64,000 bases of DNA from Hyalangium versicolor (GTDB taxonomy: Bacteria > Myxococcota > Myxococcia > Myxococcales > Myxococcaceae), in contig NZ_JAHXBF010000007.1 of the NCBI RefSeq assembly GCF_020103695.1, positions 422,181 to 486,180 of the forward strand, read 5' to 3'. Under the pieces are notes generated by a model. That model saw only the letters and a program-made list of their open reading frames with translations. It was not told the DNA's origin and did not search any database. Positions 51,386 through 59,999 of the stretch are shown one piece after another; the first letter of the stretch is position 1, and every line of letters begins with the position of its first letter. A program made the translations under genes and the position numbers.

Positions 51386-52041
51386 GGCGCGAAGGACCTG
51401 GACTTGAGTGACCGGGACACCACCACTTCCACGATGGCAACCACCGCCCAGGCCGTCAGGTGGTAGCCCGCCACATGCAACCAGCCCTGGGCACACGCGA
51501 GCTCCCCCACCAGCGCGCCCGTCGTGCCCACCGAGAGCCCCGCCACCATGGCTCGCACGGGGCGGAACGCCGCGCTCCGCAAGGCCAGCAGCGAGACGAT
51601 CAACGGCCCGAGCGCCACGCTCAAATGGCTCAGTGTGCAGACCCACTCCGGGAGCGAGGGCTGCGTCAGAGGCTCGCCCCGGGAGAGGACGAGCGCGACG
51701 GCGCTCACCACCGCCAGCCCGATGCCCCCCAGCCGCAGCCACTTCCCTCGAGGCGACAGCGCGCCCCAGGCACACACCGCGCCGGTGACCCACAACAGCC
51801 CGAAGAGCGGCGCACGCCTCAACAGCGCCGAGAACGCCACCTGCTTCGTGACGAGCAGCACCGAGGCCAACAGCGCCACCATGGCCACCGTGCTCGTGAA
51901 CACCCAGAAGGCCTGGGAGCGCCAGCGGCGCACCGTGCGGTTGCGCGCCAGCTCCTGGCGAGCCGCATCCAGTGTCCTCCCCAGCACAGCCGCATCCGTC
52001 GGGTAAGACTGCGAGAGCAGACTGTCGAGCGTGGGTCTCAT
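51382..52041 (-). CDS. DUF1109/NrsF-like anti-sigma membrane protein
   Basis: 219 residues. ATG at 52041 shares its A with the sigma factor stop (TGATG), strong coupling. Six hydrophobic helices after a soluble N-terminus with an ARQELARNRTVRRW segment: WVFTSTVAMVALLASVLLV, APLFGLLWVTGAVCAWGAL, GGIGLAVVSAVALVL, LSVALGPLIVSLLAL, VGTTGALVGELACAQ and AWAVVAIVEVVV. This is the layout of DUF1109/NrsF proteins, anti-sigma factors of ECF sigma factors in other proteobacteria. Partner by gene order. Confidence 0.82.
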   Translation of the reverse strand: MRPTLDSLLSQSYPTDAAVLGRTLDAARQELARNRTVRRWRSQAFWVFTSTVAMVALLASVLLVTKQVAFSALLRRAPLFGLLWVTGAVCAWGALSPRGKWLRLGGIGLAVVSAVALVLSRGEPLTQPSLPEWVCTLSHLSVALGPLIVSLLALRSAAFRPVRAMVAGLSVGTTGALVGELACAQGWLHVAGYHLTAWAVVAIVEVVVSRSLKSRSFAP

Positions 52042-52580
52042 CAGGCCTCCACCAGTCCGCCCAGCAACTCCCGGAGCCGCTCGTAGCCACGGTGGGCCCG
52101 GAGGCGAGCCGCGCCCACGCTGCCTCCCTGCAGCGCGGCGATCTCGTCAAAGGACCAACCCTCCACCTTGCTGAGGATGACGGCCTCCCGCTGCTCCCGA
52201 GGCAGCTGCTGCAGCGCGTCCTCCAGTTGCTTGCGCAGGCCCGGGTCCCCCACGCCAGGCAGGGCCATCGACACCTCCAGCGGACGCTCCTTCGAGAGCG
52301 CCTCCACATGGCGGTGCCGGCGCAGCGAGTCCCGAGCCGCGTTCGCCGCGATCGTCAGCAGCCAGGGCACCACCGGTGTCCCCGGCTCGTAGCGGCCTCG
52401 GGCCCGGATCACCGACAGGAACGTCGTCTGCAGCAGGTCCTCCGCGAGCGGCCCGTCCCGCACCATCCGCGCCAGGAAGCCCTGTACCCGTCCGGCATGC
52501 CGGGCGAACAAGGCCTCGAACGCGTCGTGTTCACCGTGGCAGAACCGTTCCATGAGCTCTTCGTCCGTAGGGCTCCCCAT
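52041..52580 (-). CDS. ECF RNA polymerase sigma factor
   Basis: 179 residues from ATG at 52580 (MGSPTDEELMERFCHGEHDA), with GAGG 6 bases upstream. Region 2 carries FEALFARHAGRVQGFLARMV, DLLQTTFLSVIRARGRYE and PWLLTIAANAARDSLRR, the typical ECF sigma2 helix set; region 4 is LPREQREAVILSKVEGWSFDEIAALQGGSVGAARLRAHRGYERLREL. Its stop overlaps the DUF1109 start. A GGAAAC-N16-CGTA element at 52594-52619 may be its own promoter. An upstream in-frame ATG (52631) would lie before that element. Confidence 0.95.
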   Translation of the reverse strand: MGSPTDEELMERFCHGEHDAFEALFARHAGRVQGFLARMVRDGPLAEDLLQTTFLSVIRARGRYEPGTPVVPWLLTIAANAARDSLRRHRHVEALSKERPLEVSMALPGVGDPGLRKQLEDALQQLPREQREAVILSKVEGWSFDEIAALQGGSVGAARLRAHRGYERLRELLGGLVEA

Positions 52581-52593
52581 CCTCTGCCTCACG

Positions 52594-52619
52594 TACGATC
52601 CTGCCCGGAAAGTGTTTCC
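52594..52619 (-). promoter_or_regulatory. candidate ECF-type promoter of the sigma factor operon
   Basis: On the minus strand GGAAAC (52619-52614) and CGTA (52597-52594) are 16 bases apart, the usual ECF -35/-10 pattern. Transcription would start near 52586, about 6 bases before the ATG at 52580, so the mRNA would be nearly leaderless. Short motifs; confidence is limited. Confidence 0.45.
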
Positions 52620-52708
52620 AGCCTCCCGCAACTCCCCCGCCTACGGCAGCAATGCCGCGAAAAGACTGGGGAAATCAAGCAGGACGGCGGAAGGGCGAGC
52701 GCCCAGGC

Positions 52709-54184
52709 TCACGCGCGATGGCGCAGGAGATCCCGCGCGTACCACGCCAGGAGCGGCTCCTTGCTGGAGGCCGCGTGCCAGAGCGCTGTGCGGGCGGACA
52801 CCGAGAGCAGCGGGAAGGCGCTCAGCGAATTGGCCGCCGCCACGCGCAGCTCCAGGTCCATCCCCTCATCAATGATGATGTTGGACAGCGTCTCGAGCGC
52901 CACCTCGTGGTGCACGGGCGAACGCGAGTGGCTCAGCCGCAGCGCCGCGGACAAGCGCAGTTCCAGGTCTCCCGTGCGCAGCAGCCGGACGAGCAGCTCC
53001 CACGCCTCGGGCCGATGCTCGCCGAGATCCCAGACGAAACCCTTGATGGCTGCGTGCAGGCTCCGGTCCCCGTCCTCGAGCCGCTGGATGAGCACCCCGA
53101 GGATGCGCTCGGCGATGGGCTGGAAGCGCTGGGGCTCGCGCGAGCAGATGGCAATGCTCCCCACCGCACGCAGCAGCGCCGCCAGGGGCTCACCCTTCAC
53201 TTCCGTGGCCAGCGCCCGTGCGAGCAACTCCACCTGCTCCGGAGCCTCCGCGCAGACTCGCGCGATGGCGGCCGCGGCATACTCGCGCTCGGCCGGATCG
53301 CTCTCGGCGGCGAGGATGCGCCCGATGAGCACACCCACCGCCTCGCGCGCCTCGCCTCCGTAGCCACCAATCTCCCGCAGCGCCCGGCCCCGCATGTCCG
53401 CATCGCCGTACCGCAAGTGCCCCATCAGCTCGCGTACGCGCGACAGCCGGGCCTCCGCGTCATCCGGCAGCGCGGGCCGCGGCAGATCCAAGTGCTGGAG
53501 ATCCGTCACCAGGCACACCGGCCGGCCATCCTCCGCCAGCCCCCACCACGAACAGTACGCACTGTGCGCCATGGAGGACGGTGCCAGCGTCCCCGACGAG
53601 AAGGCGACGACGTTGGCCCCGGACTTCCCATCGAGCGTCAGGACGGTGCTCGACCAAGAAGGGGACTCTCCATCCGTGAAGGTCTCGATGAACTGGCGGC
53701 TCCGGTCCGAGACACGCTCGACCACGTCCGCATCCAGGAACGCGGTGATGTCCGGATCCGCCCGATAGCCGTAGCGCTGATTGGGACGCAGCGCCTGCGG
53801 GCTGCGCTCACCCCGAGCCGCCATCTCCCAGCGCACCGGGCGCTCTTCCTCGAACCGCACCATCGCCATGGCGATGAACTCGTGCGAGTTGGCCGAGCCC
53901 AGCCGGCCCGAGCGGATGATGCTGAGGATGACGGGGTAACGGCCCGGGCGCACGGTGCGAGAGAACGGCTCACGGTGATCCAGCGCCAGCAAGGCCAACA
54001 GATGGGCTCCCGGCAAGGGACGCGGAGGCAACGTGAGCGGGTTGCACGCAACGATGCGCCCACTGGTCAAAACCAGCGTGCCGGCATGATGCGTCGAGAC
54101 AGCCACGGGCCTGCCACGGTCGAGCAGCACCCTGCTGTCCTCGAACGCCGCCAGCAGGTCCTCCGTGGCACTGCTCACTCTCAT
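52709..54184 (-). CDS. DUF4241 protein with HEAT-type repeats
   Basis: 491 residues from ATG at 54184 (or 504 from the in-frame ATG at 54223). The N-terminal half matches the DUF4241 style: LVLTSGRIVACNPL, FSRTVRPGRYPVILSIIR, MAMVRFEEERPVRWEMA, GYGYRADPDITAFLDADV, SGANVVAFSSGTL, YCSWWGLAEDGRPVCLVTDL. From about residue 245 on it is helical and Ala/Arg/Glu rich with HEAT-like repeats (LMGHLRYGDADMRGRALREIGGYGGEAREAVGVLIGRIL and others). No catalytic motif. Cytosolic; function unknown. Confidence 0.88.
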   Translation of the reverse strand: MRVSSATEDLLAAFEDSRVLLDRGRPVAVSTHHAGTLVLTSGRIVACNPLTLPPRPLPGAHLLALLALDHREPFSRTVRPGRYPVILSIIRSGRLGSANSHEFIAMAMVRFEEERPVRWEMAARGERSPQALRPNQRYGYRADPDITAFLDADVVERVSDRSRQFIETFTDGESPSWSSTVLTLDGKSGANVVAFSSGTLAPSSMAHSAYCSWWGLAEDGRPVCLVTDLQHLDLPRPALPDDAEARLSRVRELMGHLRYGDADMRGRALREIGGYGGEAREAVGVLIGRILAAESDPAEREYAAAAIARVCAEAPEQVELLARALATEVKGEPLAALLRAVGSIAICSREPQRFQPIAERILGVLIQRLEDGDRSLHAAIKGFVWDLGEHRPEAWELLVRLLRTGDLELRLSAALRLSHSRSPVHHEVALETLSNIIIDEGMDLELRVAAANSLSAFPLLSVSARTALWHAASSKEPLLAWYARDLLRHRA

Positions 54185-54452
54185 CGCAGAAATGCCCCCG
54201 TCCCGGATTGTAACCGCTCTCACACTTGCGCGCTGAAACAGGTTGTCGGCCAGAGAGTAGTCGTTGTTGCGAGGGAGGGAAGCCCTGCGCCAGGGCTGTC
54301 GGATACGTGCTCAGTCCACAGAGCGAGCCTGCGATCACGGCTCAACAGGAAAGACCCGTGAGACATCCCGGATTCGCTCACGTCTCAACGTGTCATCGGG
54401 GCGCAGCAGGTAGGAGACGTGCGCCCTCTTCCGTATCTCAACCGCCAGGAAT

Positions 54453-56543
54453 TCAGCTGCGAGCCGAGGCCTGGAGACGCTGGCTCAGCTCGCCCGCGTC
54501 CGTGAGCGGCCGCTCGCAAGCGAAGCCTCGGCAGACGTAGGCCGCGCCCTTGCCGCCCACCGGCTCTCGGGCCTCGAAGATCTCCTTCAACAGCGGAGGC
54601 ACCGGAGCGCTCGGATCCTTCCACCCGAACGCGAAGACCGGCGTGAAGGCTCGGTTCGCGGCGGACAGCAGTGGAGCCACCTGCTCGCGCGTTCCCGAGA
54701 AGGTGACGCCCGCGGCCCCATCGAGGAACGTGTCCGCCGCGAGCGCCAAGTAGCCATAGCCCATGGGGTTCTCCTCGAGCTGCTTGCGCATCCGCGAGAT
54801 GTATCGCTCGGGAAGCTCCAGCCAGGCCTTGTCTCCCGTGAGTGCGGCAAGCGCCACCTGCGCCTCGGTGAGCGTCGAGCCCCCCGAAGGAAAAGCGTTG
54901 TCGAACAGGGAGTAGGTGGCCACCACCAGATCCTTCTGTCCCTTGGGCGCGGAGAGGTACGCCTGCTTCTCCTCGTCCCAGAAGAGCTCCACCGCGCGCT
55001 TCCCCAGCGCCACCGCCGCCTCCAGGTACTTCACCTCGAAGGTGGCCTGGTAGAGCGCGGTGAGGCCCGCCGCCAGGTCCCCGTAGTCCTCCAGGAAGCC
55101 GTCGATGCGGCTGCCGCCTTCCTCGTATGAGCGCACCAGCCGCGTCCCGTCCCACATCTTCGAGAGCACGAAGTCCGCCGCGGACGCTGCAAGTCGAGCC
55201 CACTCCGGGCGCTCGAAGACGCGCGAGGCGAAGGCCAGCCCTCGGATCATCAACCCGTTCCAGCCCGAGAGGAGCTTGTCATCCCGGCCGGGCTTCACAC
55301 GCTTCTCCCTGTGCTCGAAGAGGGCCTTGCGCGCGGCGGCCAGGTCCCGCTCCACCGCCTCCACGGGCAGCCCACGCTCCTGGGCGAGCTGCGCGGCGGG
55401 GACAACCACCTCCAGCACCGTAGCGTGGTGCTCGAAGTTGCCCTGGGGCGTGATGCGGAAGTGACGCATCAGTAGATCAGCTTGCTCGGGAGGCAGCACC
55501 GCCAGCTCCTCCGGCTTCCAGACGAAGAACTTCCCCTCCTCGCCTTCGCTGTCCGCGTCCTGGGCGGCGTAGAAGCCTCCGCGCGAGTCGGTCATCTCGC
55601 GCCGCACATACTCCACCGTCTCCTCCACCACCTTGCGCCAGAGTGGCCGCGACTCCACCTGTTCCGCCTCCGAGTACAGGTGGAGGAGCTGAGCGTTGTC
55701 GTAGAGCATCTTCTCGAAGTGCGGCACCAGCCATCGCTCGTCCACCGAGTACCGGTGAAAGCCGCCCCCGAGCTGGTCATAGATGCCGCCCAGCGCCATG
55801 CGCTCCAACGTCCGCGTCACCGCTTCCTTGAGCGCCACCGGTCCCCCGCGCCGCCATGCCCGCAGCATGAAGGACACATTCATGGGATTGGGGAACTTGG
55901 GCGCGCGGCCAAAGCCGCCATTCACCGGATCCACCTGGTGCAGCATCCGCTCGCCCATCTTCACCACGTCCGCCACGGACAGCGCCGTGGGGGCCGCGTC
56001 CAACCCGTAGGAGGCCAGCTCGCCCAGCCCCTCGTGGAAGTCTCCCGCCTGTTCGAGCACCTTCTCCCGCTGAGTCGTCCACGCGTCGTGGAGCGCCTCC
56101 AGCAACTTGGGAAAGCCCGGCCGCCCGTACTTGTCGACCGGTGGGAAGTAGGTGCCTCCATAGAAGGGGCGCAGGTCCGGCGTGAGGAACACCGTGAGCG
56201 GCCAGCCGCCCCCCTGCCCCATGAGCTGCACCACACCCTGGTAGATCTGATCGAGGTCCGGGCGCTCCTCGCGATCCACCTTGATGTTGATGAACCAGTC
56301 GTTCATCCGCTGCGCGGTGGCGGGATTCTCGAAGGACTCGTGCGCCATCACATGGCACCAGTGGCACGCGGAGTAACCCACGGATAGCAAGATGGGCTTG
56401 TTCTCGGCCCGAGCCCGGGAGAGGGCTTCGTCGCCCCAGGGATACCAGTCCACGGGGTTGTGGGCGTGTTGACGCAGGTACGGCGAGGGCTCGCGCGCGA
56501 GGCGGTTGCTCGGACCGGTCGGAGTCGAGGTCGGGTGGGCCAT
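54453..56543 (-). CDS. YyaL/Spermatogenesis-associated-20-like protein (thioredoxin fold plus alpha-barrel)
   Basis: 696 residues from ATG at 56543 (MAHPTSTPTGPSNRLAREPS). N-terminal thioredoxin-like DUF255 domain with KPILLSVGYSACHWCHVMAHESFENPATAQRMNDWFINIKVDREERPDLDQIY, where C-x2-C could be redox active. The remaining 500 residues form an (alpha/alpha) barrel of the N-acylglucosamine-epimerase/cellulase-like type (GGFHRYSVDERWLVPHFEKMLYDNAQLLHLYSEA, GFYAAQDADSEGEEGKFFVW, RDDKLLSGWNGLMI). Conserved from bacteria to animals with no settled biochemical role; the barrel suggests carbohydrate recognition. Confidence 0.96.
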   Translation of the reverse strand: MAHPTSTPTGPSNRLAREPSPYLRQHAHNPVDWYPWGDEALSRARAENKPILLSVGYSACHWCHVMAHESFENPATAQRMNDWFINIKVDREERPDLDQIYQGVVQLMGQGGGWPLTVFLTPDLRPFYGGTYFPPVDKYGRPGFPKLLEALHDAWTTQREKVLEQAGDFHEGLGELASYGLDAAPTALSVADVVKMGERMLHQVDPVNGGFGRAPKFPNPMNVSFMLRAWRRGGPVALKEAVTRTLERMALGGIYDQLGGGFHRYSVDERWLVPHFEKMLYDNAQLLHLYSEAEQVESRPLWRKVVEETVEYVRREMTDSRGGFYAAQDADSEGEEGKFFVWKPEELAVLPPEQADLLMRHFRITPQGNFEHHATVLEVVVPAAQLAQERGLPVEAVERDLAAARKALFEHREKRVKPGRDDKLLSGWNGLMIRGLAFASRVFERPEWARLAASAADFVLSKMWDGTRLVRSYEEGGSRIDGFLEDYGDLAAGLTALYQATFEVKYLEAAVALGKRAVELFWDEEKQAYLSAPKGQKDLVVATYSLFDNAFPSGGSTLTEAQVALAALTGDKAWLELPERYISRMRKQLEENPMGYGYLALAADTFLDGAAGVTFSGTREQVAPLLSAANRAFTPVFAFGWKDPSAPVPPLLKEIFEAREPVGGKGAAYVCRGFACERPLTDAGELSQRLQASARS

Positions 56544-56641
56544 GGGGCCATGCGAGCAGGCACCCCCGCACCTTTCAAGCGCATTCCTGGGAGATATCGC
56601 CTCAGGGGAACCCCAAGAGAGCACTGGCCAACGGGCCTCGG

Positions 56642-58015
56642 TTGCGCTTTGTCCAGGGCGTGGCCGTCCCCGCCGTCCAACCCACCCACGTCTCCCTTCG
56701 AGCCTGTCTCGCCCTCATCGCGCTGGGCGTCGGGGCGCGGCTCGCGCTGGCACTCGGCACGGACATCTACTTCGACGAGGCCTATTACTGGCAATGGGCG
56801 CGGCACCTCGCGTGGGGCTACTACGATCACCCGCCGCTCATCGCCTGGCTCATCGCCGCGGTCGACATCCGTCCCGCGGCGCTGCTGTGCGGAGCCGCCA
56901 CGGTGGCGGCGGTGTGGGGGCTCGCGAGGGACGTGCATGGCAGCCGTGAAGCCGCATGGCGCGCGGCGGCACTGTGGAGCGTGGTGCCCGCGGCCGCCAT
57001 GGCCGGAGTCTGGGCCACACCCGACTCGCCGCTGCTCCTGTTCTGGACGCTCGCGCTGTGGGCGCTGTGGCGTGAGCGGTGGGTCCTGGCCGGGCTCGCC
57101 TCGGGACTCGCGCTCCTGTCGAAGTACCCGGGCGTGCTGATCGCCGTGGCCTTCCTCGCCACGGCCGTGCGCATGCGACGGCTGCCAGCAGGAGCGTGGC
57201 TGACGGCGCTCCTGGGCGTCGTGCTCTTCCTGCCCGTGGTGCTGTGGAATGCCCACCGAGAGTGGGTCGGCTTTGCCTTCCAGCTGCGACACGGCCTCGG
57301 TGGCACGGGTGGACTCACGTCCTTCGCGGAGTTTCTCGGGGGCCAGCTGGCACTCGGTGGGCCCGTGCTGTTTCCGCTGGCCCTGGTGTACGCGCTGCGC
57401 GGCCCACGCGAGCAGTTCCTCCTCCGGGCCGCGACGCTCGTTCCCCTGCTGTTCTTCGGTTACGCGGCGCTGCGCACGCGGGGCGAGGCCAATTGGCCCG
57501 CGGCGGCCTATGTGTCGGCCTGCGTGGGCGTGGCGGGGATGCGACCCCTGTGGTTCCGCGCGGCAGCCCTCAGTGGCCTTGCCATCGTGCTGGCGGTGGG
57601 CTCCCACGTGCTCTTTCCCCTGCTGCGCTTCGAGCGGGACGTGCCCCTCTCACGCACCCACGGCTGGAGCATCCTCTCCGCGCTCGCCAAACCTGAACGA
57701 CTCTTCCCGGGTGCTGAGCCCCACGAGATCGCCGTCGTCTACGCGCCGAGCTACCAGCTCGCCTCACAGGCCGTGCGCTACTCGGGCGTGAAGGCAGACA
57801 CCGCCGGTGGTGCGCGCCCGAGCCAATACGAGCTCTGGCCCCGACCCGAGGTGGCGAAGGGACAGGATGCGCTCTGGTATTCCGAGGGCAAAGAGCCCCC
57901 AGAGGAGTTGCTCCAGCGCTTCACCCGCGTCGAGGGCCCGGTGGAGCTGCCCGCCGATTTCCGCGGCCGCAGGGTCCACACCTTCCGCGTCTGGAGACTT
58001 CGAGACGCTCGGTAG
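56642..58015 (+). CDS. GT39/ArnT-type membrane glycosyltransferase
   Basis: 457 residues if the TTG at 56642 is used; the GTG at 56660 (VAVPAVQPTHVSLR) is an equally good start. Hydrophobic with about ten helices. LALALGTDIYFDEAYYWQWARHLAWGYYDHPPLIAWLIAA carries the Asp-Glu motif of PMT/ArnT lipid-dependent glycosyltransferases, then GVWATPDSPLLLFWTLALWALWRERWVLAGLASGLALLSKYPGVLIA, also typical. Uses polyprenyl-phosphate sugar; the acceptor is unknown. No arn genes are near. Confidence 0.92.
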   Translation: MRFVQGVAVPAVQPTHVSLRACLALIALGVGARLALALGTDIYFDEAYYWQWARHLAWGYYDHPPLIAWLIAAVDIRPAALLCGAATVAAVWGLARDVHGSREAAWRAAALWSVVPAAAMAGVWATPDSPLLLFWTLALWALWRERWVLAGLASGLALLSKYPGVLIAVAFLATAVRMRRLPAGAWLTALLGVVLFLPVVLWNAHREWVGFAFQLRHGLGGTGGLTSFAEFLGGQLALGGPVLFPLALVYALRGPREQFLLRAATLVPLLFFGYAALRTRGEANWPAAAYVSACVGVAGMRPLWFRAAALSGLAIVLAVGSHVLFPLLRFERDVPLSRTHGWSILSALAKPERLFPGAEPHEIAVVYAPSYQLASQAVRYSGVKADTAGGARPSQYELWPRPEVAKGQDALWYSEGKEPPEELLQRFTRVEGPVELPADFRGRRVHTFRVWRLRDAR

Positions 58016-58152
58016 CATGTGGATTTGTGCAGTCAGCCTGTCTCGAAGGCGTAACCCACTGCACACTTTGTCCCGGGGTACGAGGCTCCTACCTGTGTGT
58101 CTCTGATAACAATAGAATGAGTACTTCACGCACGCATGGGGAGGGAGGGACC

Positions 58153-58611
58153 ATGGGACGGACCGTACTCATCCTCGATGACAGCGAATCCATCCGATAC
58201 ATCATCCGGGTGTATCTGATGACGCTGAAGCTGGACTTCCTGGACGCGGACCGAGCGGAGAGAGGACTGCGGCTCCTGGGAGCCTGTCCGGTGGATCTCA
58301 TCATCGCGGACGTCAACATGCCCGGGATGAACGGCCTCGAGTTCGTGCGGAAGGTGCGCGCGGATGATCGCGAGGAAGTCCGCCGGGTGCCTATCATCCT
58401 GCTGACCGCGGACAAATCGCCCCACCTGGTGGACCAGTCCGAGCAAGTGGGAGCCAACGCGCTCATCCACAAGCCCATCGGCAGCATGGCGCTGACGGAG
58501 GTGGTGTGCCGCTACCTGCAGGTGTCCACTCCCGTCTCGGACGATTTCCTGTCTCCTACCTCCTCCGCGTCCCCGAGCGACCCGACGCCTGGCAAGGCCT
58601 TCCGAGTGTGA
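58153..58611 (+). CDS. cheY: single-domain response regulator (CheY-like)
   Basis: 152 residues from ATG at 58153, with GGGAGGGA upstream; an earlier in-frame ATG at 58117 has no such site. REC domain with Asp9/Asp10, phospho-acceptor Asp53 (LIIADVNMPGMNG), Thr85 and Lys107 (ALIHKPIG). A Ser/Pro-rich tail of about 30 residues follows. First gene of the chemosensory operon; the A/T-rich bases at 58105-58116 (GATAACAATAGA) may be part of its promoter. Confidence 0.93.
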   Translation: MGRTVLILDDSESIRYIIRVYLMTLKLDFLDADRAERGLRLLGACPVDLIIADVNMPGMNGLEFVRKVRADDREEVRRVPIILLTADKSPHLVDQSEQVGANALIHKPIGSMALTEVVCRYLQVSTPVSDDFLSPTSSASPSDPTPGKAFRV

Positions 58612-58617
58612 TGTGCC

Positions 58618-59487
58618 ATGGCCCGGCCCCGTGTCCTGCACGTGGACGACAGCGAAGCCATCCTCGCCTTCTCGCGCGCAGCGCTGGGCCGCTGGTACGA
58701 GGTGGACACCGCCACCCGGGGGCGTGAAGCGCTCGAGCGCCTGAGCACGCTGCGGCCCGCCGCGCTGCTGCTGGATCTCTCCATGCCAGAGATGGATGGA
58801 GCGGAGGTGATCGCCCAGCTCCAGGCGAGCCCTGAGTGGGCCTCGCTGCCGGTCATCCTCATCTCCTCGGAGCACGTGCGCGGCGCGGCGCTCGTGGGGC
58901 GAGGCGCGGTGGCGTTCCTCCCCAAACCCCTGCGTGCCGAGGAATTGGTCCGCACCGTGGACCAGGTCATCGCCAGCACCCGCTCCGCAGCGGGGCAACA
59001 CGTCCTGCACGTGCTGCCCCTGAGCGTGGGAGCGCTACAGCTCGCGGTGCCCTTGATGTGCGTGCGGCAGGTCCTGTTGCTACCCGCGACGCAGGTGCTC
59101 CCGGGAAGCCCCTCGTACCTCAACCAGTTCTTCGAGCTCCACGGAGAGCCCCTCCGCGTGCTGGATCTAGCCCGCCGCTTTGGCGTCCCCCACGGCGTGG
59201 GGCACCTGCGCCGCAAGCTCGTAGTCGTGGAGGTGCAAGGCCAGCGGCTCGCCCTGTGCGTGGACGAGGTGAAGGATCCCCAGGAGTTCCCCCACGACAC
59301 CATCCATCCCCGAGAGGAATTGGGCGGCAGCCCTTCGCCTGCGCTGCGCGAGGCCCTGAACGCCCTGCTCCAGACGTCCGAGGGATTCCTTCCCCTGCTC
59401 AATCCCGAGGTGCTCGTGGCTCCTGGTCGGCTTCATGAGTCCTGGTTCCCCACCTCCTCTGGCGAGTCTGTGCCGCCCTCCCCATGA
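58618..59487 (+). CDS. REC-CheW fusion protein
   Basis: 289 residues. REC domain at residues 1-125 with Asp10/Asp11, phospho-acceptor Asp53 (LLLDLSMPEMDG) and Lys in FLPKPLRAEELV; then a CheW-type SH3-like domain at 130-260 (HVLPLSVGALQLAVPLMCVRQVLLLPATQVLPGSPSYLNQFFELHGEPLRVLDLARRFG). This resembles CheV with the order of the domains reversed. In CheV phosphorylation controls coupling of CheA to receptors. Six bases after cheY; overlaps the CheW gene by ATGA. Confidence 0.93.
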   Translation: MARPRVLHVDDSEAILAFSRAALGRWYEVDTATRGREALERLSTLRPAALLLDLSMPEMDGAEVIAQLQASPEWASLPVILISSEHVRGAALVGRGAVAFLPKPLRAEELVRTVDQVIASTRSAAGQHVLHVLPLSVGALQLAVPLMCVRQVLLLPATQVLPGSPSYLNQFFELHGEPLRVLDLARRFGVPHGVGHLRRKLVVVEVQGQRLALCVDEVKDPQEFPHDTIHPREELGGSPSPALREALNALLQTSEGFLPLLNPEVLVAPGRLHESWFPTSSGESVPPSP

Positions 59488-59999
59488 AGCTCCTGCCCTT
59501 GCACGACGAAGTGCCGGAAGCAGCGCGCACGGAGCTCGAGGAGCGCGCGGCCCTGCTGCGCCGGCCTCCCGAGCAAGAGGTGGAGACACAGGTCGTCTGG
59601 GTGGCGGAGTTCCCCCTGGGGCTGGAGCGCTGCATCCTGCCGCTCATCCAGTTGCGCGCCGTGCTCCCACTCAAGAGCATGACCCCACTGCCCCTGGCGC
59701 CACCGCACACCTTGGGGCTGCTGCGCTTCCAGGGGCAGGTCCTCTCCGCGCACAGCCTCGCGGCCCTGGTGGGAGTGAAGGGCTGGACACGAGATCCCTC
59801 CGTCCTCATCGTCGTCGATGGCCAGGAGGCAGGGCTCATCGCCTTCGACTGTGAGCGCATCCCGGAGTCCCGTGCGCTCCCCCTGGCTGCCGTGGAGGAG
59901 GCTCGCACGCGGGGGATGACCGTGCTGCTGCCTGGCGAGGCGCCCCTGCGGCTGCTCGATGTGCCCACGCTGATCTCCGAGGCATGCCGTGCCAGTTGA
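59484..59999 (+). CDS. cheW: CheW-type coupling protein (divergent)
   Basis: 171 residues from ATG at 59484. The CheW fold is recognisable: VVWVAEFPLGLERCILPLIQLRAVLPLKSMTPLPLAPPHTLGLLRFQGQVLSAHSLAALVG and VLIVVDGQEAGLIAFDCERIPESRALPL. It has an N-terminal extension of about 35 residues. Second CheW-like module in the operon. Stop lies 11 bases inside the CheA gene. Confidence 0.88.
   Translation: MKLLPLHDEVPEAARTELEERAALLRRPPEQEVETQVVWVAEFPLGLERCILPLIQLRAVLPLKSMTPLPLAPPHTLGLLRFQGQVLSAHSLAALVGVKGWTRDPSVLIVVDGQEAGLIAFDCERIPESRALPLAAVEEARTRGMTVLLPGEAPLRLLDVPTLISEACRAS

Noticed and set aside
58016..58152. Possible sigma-54 promoter before the chemosensory operon
   Set aside because: No GG-N10-GC with flanking consensus was found; only an A/T-rich stretch at 58105-58116.
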